Source: Conidiobolus incongruus B7586 (lineage: Eukaryota; Entomophthoromycota; Entomophthoromycetes; Entomophthorales; Conidiobolaceae). Taken from it: a stretch of DNA of 18,091 nt. Positions 1 through 10,763 of the stretch are shown here, in pieces. The notes below the pieces were generated by a model. It ran no database searches and had not been told where the DNA came from. It was given only the letters and a program-made list of their open reading frames with translations. The position numbers were made by a program, and so were the translations under genes. The stretch covers positions 1 through 18,091 of the forward strand of contig JNEM01006131.1 of assembly GCA_000697335.1 (NCBI GenBank), given 5' to 3'. How positions within the stretch are numbered: the stretch's first letter is position 1; every line of letters starts with the position of its first letter.

Positions 1-1379
1 TAGTAAAACTTAACTATAAATTTTTTATAATTTATAAACAACTTATAATAATAAAATTTTATTTAAATTAACTATTTATTGCTTGGTGAATTACTTTAAA
101 ATTAAGAAAAAAACTATTTAAAACTTGTTAAAATTTAAAAAACTAATTTTAACTATTATTTTTTTAATTATTAATAAAATGAAAAAATATATTGAAAAGC
201 ATCTTTTTATTTTAATTGAAGAATTATTTAAATATTTTAATATTAGTTATATAAGTATTACATATATATTAATGTTTAAATTTAAATTAATAAATAAAAA
301 TATAAAAAAAGTACCATATAATTTAACTAGAGTTTAGAAAAAAGTTAAAATAGTTATTATTAAATAAAACTTACTAAAATATTACTAGAAACTTAAGCAC
401 TTATAATAAATAATTATAATTAATGAATTTTAAATTTTTATAAATAATCTTTTATTAAAACATAAATCAAAATAATAAATTAAATTAAATTAACCTTTTT
501 TTCAAATTTTTAAATAAACATTTTATTAATAAACTAATATTAAATATTATAATAGATTATAATGGTATATGTTACTTTTATTTAATTTTTAAAGGGAAAT
601 CAATTAATAATAAGCTTTATATTGCTTTTTTAAATAAAAGTATTTTTAATTAATTTTCTCAATATAATTTAAGAAAACCTATTATTTTACCTGATAATTA
701 TAAAATATATAAATTTAAAATTATAAAAAACTCTCTAATTAAGTATAACTAGAAAAAACCACTACATCTAGTATATTGTTTAAATTATAACTTATGTAAT
801 TATAATTGCTTTAAGTATTTAAAAAACTAGCTTGTAGAAAAGAAAATTTCTATAGGAAAATATAATTAGTTTGTAAAACATCAAATTTTAATCTTTAATA
901 AAAAGAATTATTTTTTAAGTGTTAAGAGTTTGTTAAAAATATAGCAAAAAGTTATTAATAATAAAAGAAACTATTAAATTCATATTATATATTTATTTTT
1001 ATATATCATATATCCAAATGTTTTTATTTTCAATCACAAAAAATTCCCATTATTTAAATTGCAGAGTAATAATATCAATTATAATGAATTAATTATCTTT
1101 TCTTCAAAACTAAATAATACTATATTTTAATAGAACTATTAATTTTGAAATTAAATATTAGTTGATATAATTAGCTATATTAAAATTATATCTTTCCAGT
1201 CAAGTAAATCAATAATAACTTAGTTAATAATAATTTAAAACTATTTTATTATATGAAAATTTTTATAATTGATTCAATTAAAAAATTGAACTTGATCAAA
1301 ATCTTTTTTTCGATGAAATCTTTATAATTATTATCAAATACCAAAAGGAAATATCTAAAATTATATGAATAAACTATAA
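1..1379. other. Very AT-rich gene-free flank
   Basis: This stretch is overwhelmingly A and T, clearly more so than the DNA2 relic that begins at 1380. The short open frame at 125-337 (+) is built mostly of Lys, Ile, Asn, Phe and Leu, as expected from AT-rich random sequence, and I do not call it a gene. The only part with a coding-like character is about 560-965 (+), listed separately. No tRNA, rRNA or simple array was seen. The left edge of the window cuts this region, so its full extent is unknown. Confidence 0.6.
560..965 (+). mobile_element. Worn transposase-like stretch, possibly piggyBac-type DNA transposon
   Basis: One + frame reads almost continuously for about 125 codons in DNA where random stops should be about twice as frequent as seen. 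Most of the stops present are TAG rather than the TAA expected from base composition, as if CAG codons had mutated. The frame contains RKPIILPDNYKIYKF at about 672-716, which resembles the 'KP-x-x-x-G-Y-K-I-W' segment of piggyBac transposases. Further on it has CFKYLKN followed by about 30 basic and aliphatic residues, which resembles the 'LDN-F-T...LF-x-x-L' segment. The order of the two segments fits the family, but the distance between them is shorter than usual, and no terminal inverted repeats were found. Chance similarity in low-complexity AT-rich sequence is a real alternative. Confidence 0.3.
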
Positions 1380-4322
1380 TTGATAGTCAATTGTTAACAC
1401 ATCTAAATCTCTAGGGTGATGAAGTTTCCTTGTAAGTTGGTCTGTCTTCAATACGGCAATAGAGTGCCAATTTGATAGAGTCGAATTCCACAGTGGTAGA
1501 AAGTGGTCAGGAGCTGGTCAATCAGTTGAAATTCCATAGCATGTGTACAAATTTGCCTTGATGTTATGCATATTGCAAAAAGTTGCCAGTGTTAAGGAAG
1601 ATCGCTTTATGATTGGGGTCCAAGCAGTACAAGAATCAACAGTTGAAACTATTACAAAGATTGGAATTGACATTGTGAATGTCATTTAACTAATTCAAAT
1701 TGGGAATATTTAAAAAAGCTCTTGCAATTGCATTTTTTCCACATTTGAGTGGGTCACTATATATTAGTTCATTACTCAGTTTCATAATTTCGGAATTGAT
1801 TGTATAATGATATCGTATCTTTGTACTGGGTCGTGATGAGCTTCTACAAGTATCATTGCCATTGAAGTATTGGCAGCATCTTTTTGCAACGTTGAATCTC
1901 TGATTAATGGCAGTACTTGGTAATAATCCCCAACTAAAAAAACTTGTTCGAAGACATATGATTAATACAATACGGTTTAATGGCTTCGTACACTTTGCTG
2001 AGCGATCCAAGTAGTAAGAATTGCGTCGCATTTAATACTGGCAACTTGAGTGGGATGATATCGAGTGACTAATGCGCGTATATCATGTTATTAATATCGC
2101 TTAATATTACCATTTGACTAAATACTTAACAAAATGCGCAATCGCCGTAGTTTTACCTGTTCCTGGCATACTTAAGATCACAGTGTAATCGTCATTATTG
2201 ATAGTGTCTTCACATGCCATATCCTGGTCCCAATTCAAGCAACCTTGGGAGTTGAACTTAATACGGTCACGATCGTCCTAACCCAATTTTCCTCTATGAA
2301 GTCTAGGAGACTTTAAATTCATGATCAATTCTCTTAACCTGATCGCCTGCGGAGCCATATCAGTCATCAACTTGACCAAATTTCTTCCCGAAAATTTTAC
2401 ACCCTGTTCTTACCCATGCTTGTCAATTTGAAACAATTCTTCCCAAAAAATTAGAATTTATCGATTGGATAAACCCTTGAAAACTTTCAAATTTAAGAAA
2501 TATTTGATTTTTAAAATCTTTAAAAGTATGGCATTTTTTAATGGTGATCAGAATGCTTAACTTAGGGAGATTTTGATACTGATTACACTAAATTGTAGAA
2601 GGTAGCCGACAGCTATACTGAATATTCCAGATCCGGTCGAGTTAATCACGTGTTCACCGATCTCGATATAAGTTGTAGGCAGTGGACCCTTGGAGGAAGT
2701 AGGATACGACACGTTTGGCATATCGGAACCAACACAAAACAGGAGACTATTCGATTTCGAAGTGTCAAAACTCCTGTTCAATTCCTTGAATTCAACAGCG
2801 TTGACGAAATCGGAAGAATCCAAGGAGTTAAATAGAATCATGCTCCTCAAGCACTTGCCCTTCCTCTCCAAAACTTTGGAGCTTTTGGACCAGATCTCCT
2901 TCTTATAAATTTTAATATGTTTTTCTTCAATGTTAAAAATTCGATCTACTCGGGATAGAATTGGAGTTAGTGTGGGATTACGTAGAATGTGATTTAATTA
3001 TAGATTCGAAATCTTGCAAAGTGGACCGCGTTTCAATTTCCAAAGTCTTGCGATGTAGCATATAGCTCAGAAGTTGATTACACTTGGAGCATATGCTACT
3101 GTTCCTGATTATTGGAGGCAGTGGTAGTTCTCTCTCTCCCACAAATTGGAGGTTAATTTATTCCTAGTTTGAATCAAAGCCACCAGGTTGTCCCTAGTGG
3201 AATGAATTCTGACTAATTGTTCCTCCTCTTGCGCATTCAGTATAAATATGAGACACAGTTGGGCATTTTAATCGTACTTTTCACTGAAAACTACTTAATC
3301 CAGAATTATTAGAAAATAATAATATAGGTTGAAGCTAACTTTCCCAGTTTTAAATTCTAAGGCACCAATATACACTTTGCTACGGTATGATTTATTGGTT
3401 TGAATTGTAATTCAACTATTAAATGAACATTAACCTTAATATTACCTTTTTGAGAACATATCATATCCACTGAGGATTTAGTTTCAGACATTAAGAACCC
3501 TCGAGTTCATCATTAGGATTTAAATATTTTTGATTGAATCTTGCAAATTGTTTTGATTTGATATTATTTGTGATACAAGTTTTGATTCATGTTTGTAATT
3601 TGAATTTCCCTTCTAAAATATCTTCAACGATGGATTCTTCCATGCGGTTGACACTATAGAATTTATTACTGTAAATATGGCATAATTGGTGTTTTTGCAA
3701 TTCATAAGGCCATCGATAAAATCATTCCTCATAAGACAGAGTTCTAACAACTCATGCAACAATTGACCAGGAATTAGTGGTTCTGTGTAGGGACTTACTA
3801 GTATAGATCTCTACTGAAGAATATTCATCCTAATATCACTGTTAGAAGTTGTTAATGATACTGAATTGATCAGTTGATCAGTACCCATAATGTTGAGATT
3901 TTCCAAATCGTTGATGATACATTCATTACTATAGGATTTGCTGATGAAATTGGCAATATTACCAACTTTTGCCATTGTGTAGTACTAGGACTCAAGTAAG
4001 TAAATGATATCGCTCATTTTTGTCAACTTATGTAATATTTTCAACTCCTTTTGAGGTTCCCAATACCCTCCTCCGCCACTCGCAGTGTTGTAGTAGTTTT
4101 CGGAATAACTTGAATCACCGTAAGTCTGAGGTAGGTGCCACTGTCTAGGTCAGGAGCGTTCTGAACTGGGAGCAATGATTGATTCGCTCCCATTTCTAAT
4201 AGACTTAGATCTTCGATAGAAAATCCGGAAAACATATTGTCTATTTTGTTTCGTTCTGTGATATTGTCAACGTTTAAAGAAACAGGATTGCTAAAGTTTG
4301 AGGTATTATTGGGATTGTCCAT
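1380..4322 (-). pseudogene. DNA2: DNA2 nuclease-helicase pseudogene, truncated at its 3' end
   Basis: Dna2 is a nuclear 5'-flap endonuclease and SF1 helicase acting in Okazaki fragment processing and DNA end resection. Its motifs appear here in the correct order on the - strand. The ATG at 4322 opens a 93-codon piece containing GTYLRLTVIQVI, which fits the start of the nuclease domain. GQLLHELLELCL (about 3733-3768) matches the G-x-x-x-HE nuclease motif. LEFKTGK (3340-3360) matches the catalytic E-x-K motif. CSKC (3080-3091) matches part of the iron-sulfur cysteine cluster. The beta-barrel-like part follows (IEIGEHVI, within 2557-2871). MPGTGKTTAIAH (2134-2169) is Walker A, LVGDYYQ lies near 1917-1937, INSEIMKLSNELIYSDPLKC lies near 1741-1800, and LDPNHKAIFLNTG starts at 1623. 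Homology ends at VLTIDYQ, just before 'GRDK' of motif V. At least four frame changes and several in-frame stops separate the pieces. DNA2 is essential in studied fungi, so a working copy probably lies elsewhere. No introns are apparent. Confidence 0.87.
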
Positions 4323-5175
4323 TGTAGAATTGCCATCCTTGTAAATTCTGAATATAAATTACAATATATAAACAATGTGAAAATTGTAAATCTACCTTTA
4401 AATATTGAAATATTAAATTTGTTAATTCCAAAGGTCTTTTAACTCAAAACATTAAATTACAATTAAATAATATTAAAGATTTATTTAACATTATTATTGA
4501 AACTAATATTAATAGAATTAATACTATTACTATCTAATTATCAATTATCAATTGTAAATTTTAATACTTAAAAAAGATAAATTTAGAAAAGTAAATTACT
4601 CGAGTTAGAGTTTGGAGTTGGTTCTTTATATTATATATATATATTATATTCCACTAAATCAATTCATTAGATACAATGTAATATATATTTGAAGGTTAAT
4701 AGTATATGAAATAATCATTATAAACTATAAACTACTTTATCAATTTTAAATTTCAGTAGATTTTACGATATTTGTATTTATATTGAAAGTATATTCGGTT
4801 ATTAGGATAATGTTTAAATATGAATTTAATAATTTAATGATGAATTCAATGAATATTTAACAAAATTAAAGTTCACCAATTTTGAAAAATTATATTAATT
4901 TAATATTATAATAATTTTTGTTGTAAAAAGAGATATCATATTCATCTATCTGTTAATTGTGTAATATTGATATAGTAATCATATTGTAAACATAATATAA
5001 AGAGAGATTGAAATATATGGGAAAAAAGGTAAAAGATGTATAAAAGGAGGGAAATAATGTGAAATTAGAAAGAATCAAATACATTATGTTATAGAAAAAT
5101 TATGTAAATTATAAAAAAGAAAAAATATTTAAAATTTACTACGCAAATTTCACTTAAGAATATTATAAACATTTT

Positions 5176-5253
5176 TTATTTAAGACGTATTGGGGCGATG
5201 ATAGCGAGTCTGACTTCAGAGCGGAAGGCTAAGAGTTCCAGTCTATCACTCAT
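5176..5253 (-). CDS. Possible 25-codon micro-ORF in a GC-rich island (unrecognised)
   Basis: A GC-richer island of about 90 bp sits alone in AT-rich spacer. On the - strand it contains an ATG (5251-5253) followed by 25 sense codons and TAA (5176-5178). The peptide begins MSDRLELLAFRSEV and ends IIAPIRLK. Codons such as CTC, GCC, TTC, CGC, GTC and ATC resemble those of MET5 rather than the spacer. An in-frame TAG lies three codons upstream of the ATG, so the frame cannot extend further 5'. The + strand frame through the island is also open over a similar length, so the protein reading is not unique. The peptide matches no short protein I know; it is not ribosomal L41 or the arginine attenuator peptide. 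Alternatives are a scrap of a lost gene or a structured RNA. Confidence 0.2.
   Translation of the reverse strand: MSDRLELLAFRSEVRLAIIAPIRLK
5196..5251 (+). ncRNA. Candidate structured RNA (irregular hairpin)
   Basis: TGATAG (5199-5204) pairs perfectly with CTATCA (5243-5248). Inside it, ACT/AGT and GGAA/TTCC can stack into a longer irregular hairpin with bulges on the 5' side. The sequence GCGATGA (5195-5201) is one base from a box C snoRNA motif (RUGAUGA), but no suitably spaced box D was found. A tRNA-like reading was tried and rejected. The same bases also form the micro-ORF on the other strand, and only one interpretation, or neither, may be right. Confidence 0.2.
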
Positions 5254-6193
5254 CTTAGTCTAAGCGCTCATTTTCGTAGTATTTATTCCAATTTTGAATC
5301 TTATTTTTTGTTCTTCAAGATATATTAATATTTTTTTTCTTTTGTTTCACGCATATTTTTTCAATTTGTTTTATAAATTTTAATTAATGTTGATTATTAT
5401 TTGAATTGCTATATATTTTATTCAAATATTAAATTTGATACTATAAATAATAATATATTTGAAATATTTTTTTGAATTATTAAATTTATAATTATTAAAA
5501 TTAATACTAGATTATATAGATGCAATTTTCAGTAAAATATAAATGATTGATATTTGACAATTGTCAATATAGTTTATATGACATTGTTAAATTATATTTT
5601 TAGTTTTTAAATCACGAAAAGAAAAAGACAATAGTATAATTACCGTTAATATTGATAGTTTGTAACTATTTCAACTATTGTCATTTAAATAAAAATATAA
5701 ATTGAATTATATAGAGTAAATATTTGATTCAAAATTCAGATATTAGCTATTATTCACTGTTCAAATAATGTAATTTTTTACAAAATTAACTAATTCAGAT
5801 CATTTCAAATTTGGGAATGATTTAAAAAAGATTGAATAGGTCATGTTTATAAACAAATTAAACTTATCAAATATCAATTTGTATTATATTATTACATAAA
5901 TCTTATTCGTCGATTGGATTGATGATGTGTTTAATCCATGTTTAGAAATTTTTAACTTGATTTTCACTAACAATTTTTATCATATTATCACATCATTTAG
6001 TATTTTTGGATTCCAAAGTCGAGATTATCCGTGATATCCATAGTTATATATAATTAATCTAAAAACTCGAAATTTTTAATTAATCTGAGAGCATTAATAA
6101 ATTTAAAATTACATAGAAAATAATGGGATAATATAATAAACGTAGAATAATTTTAAAAATTTGAAAATTATTGGAAAGAAATGTATATATAAT

Positions 6194-6199
6194 TTTATT
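6194..6199 (-). terminator. Candidate polyadenylation signal for MET5
   Basis: AATAAA reads on the - strand here, 54 bases beyond the MET5 stop codon, inside a T- and A-rich stretch. The spacing suits a fungal 3' end. AT-rich spacers produce this hexamer often by chance, so confidence is modest. Confidence 0.4.
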
Positions 6200-6252
6200 T
6201 TTTAAAAGCAACACATAATAATATTTATAACAAAAAGAGTTAATCAATCAAA

Positions 6253-9200
6253 TTAATCGTGGAAGTCTTTTCCATTTTTAACAGCTTTAACAATACCTTG
6301 ACGAATGACGAAATCTCCAAACCTTTCTCCTTCTAGACGCTCTAGGGAGTATTGCTTGATCAGAGGTCGCAAAGTATCAAGGATCTGTTGCTCATCCACC
6401 GATTCTTTGTACAGTTTGGCTACGCGGTCACCGTAGAAGCCACCACCGAGGAAGAGATTGTAGGTGTTAGGAGCTTTGCCAACGAGGGCAATTTCCGCGA
6501 CGTAAGGACGAGAACAGCCGTTGGGGCAGCCGGACATACGGATCACGATGGAATCGTCCCGGAGGCCGCAGTCGAGGATGGTTTCGTCCAATTTGTCGAT
6601 TAATTTGGGTAGGTAGCGTTCGGCTTCGGCCATTGCAAGACCACAAGTGGGTAAGGCAACGCAAGCCATGGAATTGAGACGAAGTTGGGAGAAGTCGACA
6701 TTGGAGAGGTTGTAGCGATCCATCAATTGTTGGAGATGATCCTTATCCTCAGGCTTGACATTCTTAATAATCAAATTCTGATTAGGAGTGAGGAGGAAAA
6801 TATCCTTGTGAGCATTGGCAATCTCTCTGAGACCTGTCTTCCAAGGTCTTCCAGGAGTATCTCTAATACGACCATTCTCAAGATAGAGATTATAGTGCCA
6901 TAAGCCATCGGAGTCGGTTTGCCATCCGAATCTATCTCCGTTGTCTTTGAATTCGAAAGATCTAGCGGGCTGGAGGGGATATCCGAGTCTGGTGGCGAGC
7001 TCTTCTTTGAATTTTTCTACCCCCATATCTTCAATAGTGTACTTTAGACGAGCATGCTTACGGTTGAGACGTTCACCAAAATCGCGTTGGATGAGCATGA
7101 CCTTTTCACCAACATCGATAGCTTGTTCTGGGGTACAGAATCCGAGGACATCAGCCAATCTGGGATATGTTTTCTTATTATTGTGGGTAGCACCCATACC
7201 ACCGCCAACAGTAACATTGTAACCAACAACTTTATCATTTTCAATAATGGCAATATAACCCAAGCAGTGAGCGCGAACGTCAACGTCATTACTAGGGGGA
7301 ATAGCAATAGCAATCTTGAACTTTCTAGGCAAATAGCTGGGACCGTAAAGGGGTTCAACGTCTTGTACAGCTTGTCCAGCAACCATCTTGTCATCCAACC
7401 AAATTTCGTGGTAAGAATTGGTGCGAGGGAGTAAGTGGGCGTCCAAAGCCAAAGAGAATTTGAAAATTTCGTCATGGATGGATTTCTTGACAGGGACTGA
7501 ACTAACATGATGTTACGGTTGACATCACCACAAGCAGCTAAGGTGGTCATGAGTGCCTTGTTGACACCTTGGATAGTCTTTCTTAAATTCTTCTTGAGGA
7601 TACCGTGGAATTGAAGGGTTTGTCTGGTTGTGATCTTGAGACCGCCGTCGCAGTATTCTTCGGCGAGTTTGTCCAGGGCGAGCCATTGAGCGGTAGTGAA
7701 AACCCCCGCACACCCTCTCATACGAGCCATAAATGAGTATGCGAGTTCGAGGCCGCGTTCAATACGTTCTTCTCTGATATCTCTGTCGTCTTGTTGGTAG
7801 ATGCCGTGGAATTTGGTGAGTTTAGTATCTCTATCGCTGAGAGCACCAGTGGATTCGTCGCGAAGACCTTCAGCAATAGTACCTCTCATGAAATTACTTT
7901 GAAGCTTATTCTCGTGATCGCTCAAAGTGGTAGGCAAAGAGAATTGCTCTGAAGCTCCAGAGATAACTTCAGCTCCAAGAGCTTTCCAGAGTTCGGGCTC
8001 CCAAATTTGGAATTGGGTTTCAAAACCATCGGCATCTTGATCGTCTCCAAGACCAACGTCCACGATAGGTTGAGCGTTTAATGAGATGAGCTTCTTGTGG
8101 ATATCTTTACCAGGTTTGTTGTAGAAGATAGCATCTTCTTCCTTGGGCCAGTAGTGACTATCACCAAGACCGAATACTGCAAATCTCAAATTGGGTAAAG
8201 TAGTTTCAGAAGCAGATAGAGACTTCCAGAATTCTTTAGCATTGACCGGGAACTCACCTTGGCCAGCGGTTGATACGACGAAGAGTAAGAGAGATTCGTG
8301 CTGAATGTCTTCAACTGGGACTTCATTAGCGGGATGGCAGCGAGATGAGAAGCCACGGATCTTGGCACCGTGATCAAGGCGACGAGCAACTTCTTCGGCT
8401 CTACCACCATCAGAACCGTATAAGACAACAAGAGGAGGACCATTCAATCCATTCAAAAGCTTGTTCAAAGCATCCTTAGCATCCTGAACCTTAGTTTCAA
8501 TTTGGTGTCTGGCATTGATCTGCTGAGAACCGATTTGAGCCTTGGGAATCTGAGCAATCTTTCGAGATACAGCACTCAAATGAGAGTTTCTGTCTAAAAA
8601 GTCTTGGATTTCCTTTCTAATTGAGCTTGAAAAGAGTTCAAATTGGTCTTCTCCATTCTCTTCGATGGATGGCACCCAACGGTAGATGGGCCACTTGCCG
8701 GAATCAATAGCGATCTTGGTTTGTTGCAAAGTGACGACATCTGAAAGGGAGTCCTTATCGCTACCGGTGATGACAGGCAAATACCCTAATACAACGGAAG
8801 GTCCTTTGAATTGATTGGCTTCCAAAATGAATTTGAAGGCTTGGGAGTAAGAATGGTTGATAGCGCTAGAAGCGACGAATACGTCACCAAAGTTCATGGC
8901 GTAGAGACCAAGATCTTTCTTCCTAGGTTGTGTGAGATCTCTGGTACGGGATTCGTTCAAAGCTTCAGTTTCCAGAACCAAAATGTTGATATCTTCACCT
9001 GAGCTGATGACGCTTTGCAAACCACTGTTGCTCAAATCATAAGACCATTCGTCAGAACCGACGAGCCAGTAAGAAGGTTTGGTGAATAAATAGGATTGAG
9101 AGTTGATTTCTTCAAGTTCTGGATTACCATCGATGGATGATTGGGCGAAGAGTTCAATTAAGGAGTCTGCGGCAGTCTTGCTCTTTTCAAAGTCATCCTT

Positions 9201-10376
9201 GACCAAGAGCCAGTTGGTCAATCCATTTCTCAACTCTGAACTAATATTAAGCTTAGAATTCAAAGATACCTTGGTAACGAGTTCAGTGAATTGTTGTCTC
9301 CTTTTGATTTGAGCCAAAATTGTACCATAACCGTATTCGGGACGATTGTAGGTGGATTGACCATAGATGGAAGGGGATCCAATTTGATTAGCAATAACTA
9401 ACTGAGAGTCGAAAGCTTGGTTAAGAAGAGAAATATATGGAATATCATTTGGGAAGGTTTGGTTAGAGGCAGTAGCGCACACTGGAGAGGTTTTGGGGAT
9501 GATATCTTCTTTGACTACGAGTCTGACTTTGGAAGCCAATTCAGGCACATTGAGAAGATCTAAATACAAAGGAGCTACTACTTTAGTCTTCCAGCTCCAT
9601 AAATCAAGTCTTTCGATAGAGCTAGAGAGCACAGATTGGAGTTGGCTAGCATTGAATGGTTGATATACTCTGACTCTGACATCAGCCTGAGGCAATGAGG
9701 TAAAGATGTTGAAACCAATGGATAATTGATCCACGTCAATTGGGTTAGACAATTCGAAGGACTTGTAGTTGGAAGATCTTAGTTGATTGATATGTTCCAA
9801 AATATCTTCAATTGTAGTCGTGCTGGGCTTGAATTCCTTAGCGTTTTGAATCAATTGGTCGATAGAAACTTGTTCTAAAGGGGCAAGGTTGGACCTTTGA
9901 TATACCAAATACAGGTCAAACACATGGATGAAAATGGAATTATTATGTAAAGCGGCAGTATGAGCTAGTAAAGCCATATCGTTAATTTCATCAGCATTAT
10001 TGGAAAATATGGCACCAATTCCCAAATCTTTGAAGGATAATAAAGTTGTCAATCTTTCCAAATTGCTAGAAATATCGTGACGATCAATGGCGACATGCAA
10101 AACTGCAGGCTTCTTAGATTCGGTTAAAACGAATAGAGAGGGTAAAAACTGTGTGATTTGGCTAGCTTGGATGAATAATGTGGAAACTTCAGTATTTTCC
10201 TTTTCTTTTGAATGGTAGTTCAAAAACGGAGCGACAGGATCTCGATCGCTTTTAAGGGTAACATAATTCAATGATTGTGACGTTTTTTGAGGAATTAACC
10301 CAGTAGTAAATATTTTGTTAGTGAATTGGGATGCCAATTGAAAGAGTTGGTTGATTACAGAGTTATTATCTGACAT
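6253..10376 (-). CDS. MET5: Sulfite reductase (NADPH) beta subunit, with a one-base frame break
   Basis: This is the hemoprotein subunit of assimilatory sulfite reductase, which with the Met10 flavoprotein reduces sulfite to sulfide using NADPH in the cytosol for cysteine and methionine synthesis. The ATG at 10374-10376 is the first available, because the frame has a stop at 10446-10448 and no ATG between. Residues 1 to about 640 are the long N-terminal region typical of fungal Met5, related to pyruvate:ferredoxin oxidoreductases. A flavodoxin domain follows from about 647 (VVLYGSDGG, VVSTAGQGEFP near 699, VFGLGDSHYW near 733). The first sulfite reductase half runs from about 830 (GLRDESTGALSDRDTK, MRGCAGVFTT, TTRQTLQFHG, ACGDVNRNIM). 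The second half carries the siroheme/4Fe-4S cysteines CVALPTCG (6640-6663) and SGCPNGC (6514-6534). The two parts lie in different frames and meet near 7505. A one-base gap between ACGDVNRNIM and PVKKSIHDEI fits the usual family spacing. Total length is about 1,370 residues, close to yeast Met5 (about 1,440). The upstream frame stays open to 7044 by chance. Most likely this is an assembly indel; a real null allele is possible. Confidence 0.95.
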
Positions 10377-10552
10377 CCTATATAATGTATCGAATTTATC
10401 AACTACTGAATATATGAATAAATAGTTGATAATAATTACCTTATATTATATAATTAATTGATAAAAATAGAGCTAGGAATAAAAAATGTATAAATATGGA
10501 GTTGATTATATATAACAAATTAAATAATTAAAAATCCTATAGCATTAAATAT

Positions 10553-10630
10553 TATTGACAACTTTTTACAATCATAATTCCACTATTAAGGGTATTCATT
10601 TAGTTTAAATAGTATTGACAATTTTCTACA
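10553..10630. repeat. Imperfect 18-bp direct repeat upstream of MET5
   Basis: TATTGACAACTTTTTACA (10553-10570) recurs 60 bp later as TATTGACAATTTTCTACA (10613-10630), matching at 16 of 18 positions. It lies about 180-250 bp upstream of the MET5 ATG, so it could be a paired binding site. In such AT-rich DNA part of the match may be chance. Confidence 0.35.
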
Positions 10631-10753
10631 GATTGATTAGATCATCAGAATTCTGATTAATTTTATCAAATTAAATTATGAATTTATTTGATTGAATCAG
10701 AATAGTTGAAAAGCTCGCAAACTTTAGGCAAATTCAAGCAATTTTCAATTGGA

Positions 10754-10763
10754 ATCACGTCAT
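10754..10763 (-). promoter_or_regulatory. CYS3/MetR-like bZIP site upstream of MET5
   Basis: The - strand reads ATGACGTGAT, one base from the Neurospora CYS3 consensus ATGRYRYCAT. It also contains the ACGTG core shared with Cbf1-type sites, though not a full CACGTG. It sits about 380 bp upstream of the MET5 start codon, and sulfur-assimilation genes are known targets of such factors. A single near-match is weak evidence. Confidence 0.3.

Larger units (their letters stand above)
4323..6252. other. AT-rich spacer between the DNA2 relic and MET5
   Basis: This 1.9 kb spacer carries no ORF of gene size. It holds a short alternating TA run at 4632-4644 and a GC-richer island at about 5176-5270 (separate entry). 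The right end is the MET5 3' untranslated region, since MET5 is transcribed leftward and stops at 6253. The left end would have been the upstream region of the dead DNA2 gene. Nothing else stands out. Confidence 0.7.

Noticed and set aside
125-337. 70-codon + strand ORF near the left edge
   Set aside because: Its composition is Lys/Ile/Asn/Phe/Leu only, as expected from AT-rich DNA, with no recognisable motif.
2650-2908. Two + strand open frames opposite the DNA2 relic
   Set aside because: They lie antisense to the recognisable Dna2 barrel segment and show no protein features of their own.
5191-5240. Similarity to 5S rRNA internal region
   Set aside because: Only short words such as GGAAGGCTAAG resemble it; the flanking helices of 5S rRNA are missing.
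5197-5254. tRNA-like fold with a TCA (UGA-reading) anticodon loop
   Set aside because: The acceptor stem has two mismatches, there is no D arm, the T stem is poor and the length is only 58 nt; a suppressor tRNA is not supported.
7044-7504. Long C-terminal extension of the upstream MET5 frame past the frame break
   Set aside because: Its translation has no similarity to sulfite reductase, while another frame over the same bases encodes the conserved core; the openness is accidental.
7490-7520. Programmed frameshift or tiny intron in MET5
   Set aside because: There is no slippery heptamer, and the only GT...AG string is 10 bases long and restores the wrong phase.
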